Shown piece by piece: positions 12,315 to 13,028 of a stretch of 13,028 nt of DNA (its first letter is position 1; each line of letters starts with the position of its first letter). Under the pieces are notes generated by a model. That model searched no databases, was not told the origin of the DNA, and saw nothing but the letters and a program-made list of their open reading frames with translations. The DNA lies in contig JACQSP010000146.1 of NCBI GenBank assembly GCA_016205905.1, positions 1 through 13,028 on the forward strand. Direction: 5' to 3'. A program made the position numbers and the translations under genes. The stretch comes from Candidatus Woesearchaeota archaeon. GTDB lineage: Archaea; Nanobdellota; Nanobdellia; Woesearchaeales; DSVV01.

Positions 12315-12375
12315 GTCCCCAGTGCTGCCAGGTTACACTACAGCCACCATGCTATAAGAGAATAATAAGGAGTCA

Positions 12376-12383
12376 TTTATATA
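12376..12383 (-). promoter_or_regulatory. TATA box of tRNA-His
   Basis: TATATAAA on the minus strand lies 28-35 bases upstream of the G-1 base of the tRNA, within an A/T-rich stretch. It implies a start near the mature 5' end. Confidence 0.6.
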
Positions 12384-12421
12384 TTTTTTTTAAATAAAGT
12401 GACCACGTACAGTTAATTCAA

Positions 12422-12431
12422 ACAAAAAAAG
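12422..12431 (-). terminator. T-run after the zinc-ribbon gene
   Basis: CCTTTTTTTG on the minus strand lies 27-36 bases after the stop codon at 12458, before the tRNA-His promoter. It is a plausible archaeal U-tract terminator. Confidence 0.45.
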
Positions 12432-12457
12432 GTTATGTTATTTAAAATCCTATAAAA

Positions 12458-12595
12458 TCAAGACAAAGAATTCTTAACGTTTATACTGAATCCGCAGTAT
12501 ACGCACTTTTTTATGCTTTGTTTTGAAATCGGTTTTAAAGGCATATAATTCATAACATGCCCACATTTTTTACATCTGATTTTGTAGATTTTCAT
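12458..12595 (-). CDS. 45-residue zinc-ribbon protein
   Basis: The frame MKIYKIRCKKCGHVMNYMPL continues to KKCVYCGFSINVKNSLS and a TGA at 12458. Two CxxC pairs (C8/C11 and C31/C34) form a rubredoxin-like zinc ribbon, the first followed by GH and the second by GF. A GAGGT ribosome site lies five bases before the ATG and a TATA box about 27-38 bases before it, so the tiny gene has full expression signals. Proteins of this kind are common in small-genome archaea as nucleic-acid or protein-interaction modules, but no specific function can be assigned. It is transcribed toward tRNA-His. Confidence 0.75.
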   Translation of the reverse strand: MKIYKIRCKKCGHVMNYMPLKPISKQSIKKCVYCGFSINVKNSLS

Positions 12596-12621
12596 GTTGA
12601 CCTCTTTTTTTCTTTCTTCTT

Positions 12622-12633
12622 GATATATTTTTA
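12622..12633 (-). promoter_or_regulatory. TATA box of the zinc-ribbon gene
   Basis: TAAAAATATATC on the minus strand gives a predicted transcript start near 12600-12605, leaving a short leader that contains the GAGGT site. Confidence 0.5.
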
Positions 12634-12654
12634 TCATTCACAATCCTGTTTCCT

Positions 12655-12844
12655 GCTCACAATCCGAACTGGGGACGCAGTCCACCGTCTCATGAAGAAT
12701 AGTAACTGTTTGTAGTTAATCGTTTGTCGTGAGTCGTAAACGAAAAAACAAAAAAACGTAAAAAACAGCTGACGACAAACGACCTACGACTTACTAATTT
12801 TTCATAGTGAACGTGTTGGACATGCCAGTAACTAAATAAAAAAC
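12655..12844 (+). repeat. Dispersed repeat copy C with GTCGT-type hairpin core
   Basis: The left flank has GCTCACA (12655-12661), GGAC-GCA-GTCC (a pairing-preserving variant of GGC-GCA-GCC in the other copies) and CGTCTCATGAA. The right flank has GTGAAC (12808-12813), TTGGACATGCCA (12816-12827) and ACTAAATAAAAAAC. The core is a different hairpin from copy A: TCGTTTGTCGT (12720-12730) pairs with ACGACAAACGA (12772-12782) around an A-rich loop. The first 37 bases of the window repeat 12686-12722 in inverse orientation. Confidence 0.75.
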
Positions 12845-12897
12845 TTAAAATTATTGAACAATTGCTTCGCGCAGGAACTAAACAAATAAAAAATAGA

Positions 12898-13028
12898 TTA
12901 CCCAAAAATAAAACTGAATCCTTCTTTTATTTTTTTGTCGTCGTCATCTTTATTTTCCTGATTAGTTTCATTTGTTTCGGTCATTACTGCATTTTCTGCC
13001 ACTATTGCATTTTGAGCAGGTTCTTTAA
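12898..13028 (-). CDS. C-terminal end of an unidentified gene, cut by window edge
   Basis: An open minus-strand frame enters at 13028 and ends with TAA at 12898-12900. Its 42 readable residues begin KEPAQNAIVAENAVMTETNE and end in DDDDKKIKEGFSFIFG. The composition (Asn, Glu, Thr, then an Asp4-Lys2 patch) looks like a disordered linker closed by a short amphipathic aromatic tail. No internal ATG is needed, since the frame is open to the edge. The protein cannot be identified from this end. It lies upstream, in transcription order, of repeat copy C. Confidence 0.6.
   Translation of the reverse strand, partial: KEPAQNAIVAENAVMTETNETNQENKDDDDKKIKEGFSFIFG

Larger units (their letters stand above)
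12181..12348 (-). tRNA. tRNA-His(GTG) with two introns
   Basis: The outer parts fold as a class I tRNA: acceptor GTGGCTG/CAGCCAC, an extra 5' G opposite discriminator C (the G-1:C73 pair unique to tRNA-His), D-stem GTGT/GCAC, anticodon stem GGGGA/TCCTC and T-arm CTGGG-TTCAAAT-CCCAG. Read straight through, the anticodon loop makes no sense. Removing 12272-12314 and 12216-12266 leaves C32-T33-GTG-G37-A38, the histidine anticodon. The exons are then 34, 5 and 35 nt (12315-12348, 12267-12271, 12181-12215), summing to 74. A TATA box lies 28-35 bases upstream and a T5 terminator directly follows. Identity rests on three agreeing features: G-1, C73 and GTG. Confidence 0.88.

Noticed and set aside
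12210..12320. Reading the tRNA-His gene as tRNA-Leu(CAA) without intron removal
   Set aside because: CAA follows T33 directly, but the gene has a class I variable region and the G-1:C73 pair, and 94 bases would remain unexplained in the loop.
12690..12905. A 71-codon minus-strand frame over repeat copy C
   Set aside because: It is composed of the repeat flanks and hairpin arms, with no expression signal.

Overview
The window is archaeal. It carries the archaeal rps13-rps4-rps11-rpoD / rpl18e-rpl13-rps9-rpoN gene string, an archaeal-type leucyl-tRNA synthetase, archaeal RNA polymerase subunits D and N, TATA boxes 23-36 bases upstream of starts, and two tRNA genes whose introns fold into bulge-helix-bulge splice motifs. 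The base composition is strongly A+T-rich. Together with small zinc-ribbon proteins, a TrmB-type remnant and a zinc-ribbon/AbrB regulator, this suggests a DPANN-type lineage (Woesearchaeota/Pacearchaeota-like). That placement is inference from gene style, not a phylogeny.

Layout. Positions 1-135 hold the edge of a dispersed repeat. Positions 136-420 (minus) are the C-terminal stub of a TrmB-family regulator, butted against an unrecognised plus-strand gene (about 413-1192). A zinc-ribbon/AbrB regulator (1336-1662) has a palindrome over its promoter. Convergent to it are three separately promoted minus-strand genes: leuS (1730-4660), a four-helix membrane protein (4788-5162) and a COG2509-like FAD-dependent dehydrogenase (5209-6678). 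Positions 6679-7106 contain a possible tiny gene and a second repeat copy.

From 11643 down to 7107 (minus) runs the translation/transcription cluster: S13, S4, S11, RpoD, intron-bearing tRNA-Leu(GAG), L18e, L13, S9, RpoN. Upstream of rps13 lies a 321-bp palindrome-rich segment flanked by 22-bp direct repeats of the 3' end of tRNA-His. The tRNA-His(GTG) gene itself (12181-12348) appears to be split by two introns around a 5-nt mini-exon. A 45-residue zinc-ribbon protein, a third repeat copy and the C-terminal end of another gene close the window.

How the parts work together. The core genes supply ribosomal proteins and polymerase subunits in their usual order, with LeuRS and its substrate tRNA-Leu both in the window. 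The unusual part is what sits between them: tRNA-end-targeted insertion structure, dispersed elements with conserved flanks but unlike hairpin cores, twin inverted repeats around the rpoN promoter, and a doubly interrupted tRNA-His with predicted ordered splicing. I did not find an obvious defence system or multi-gene accessory system. The best candidates for something undescribed are the 321-bp tRNA-His element and the hairpin-core repeat family.
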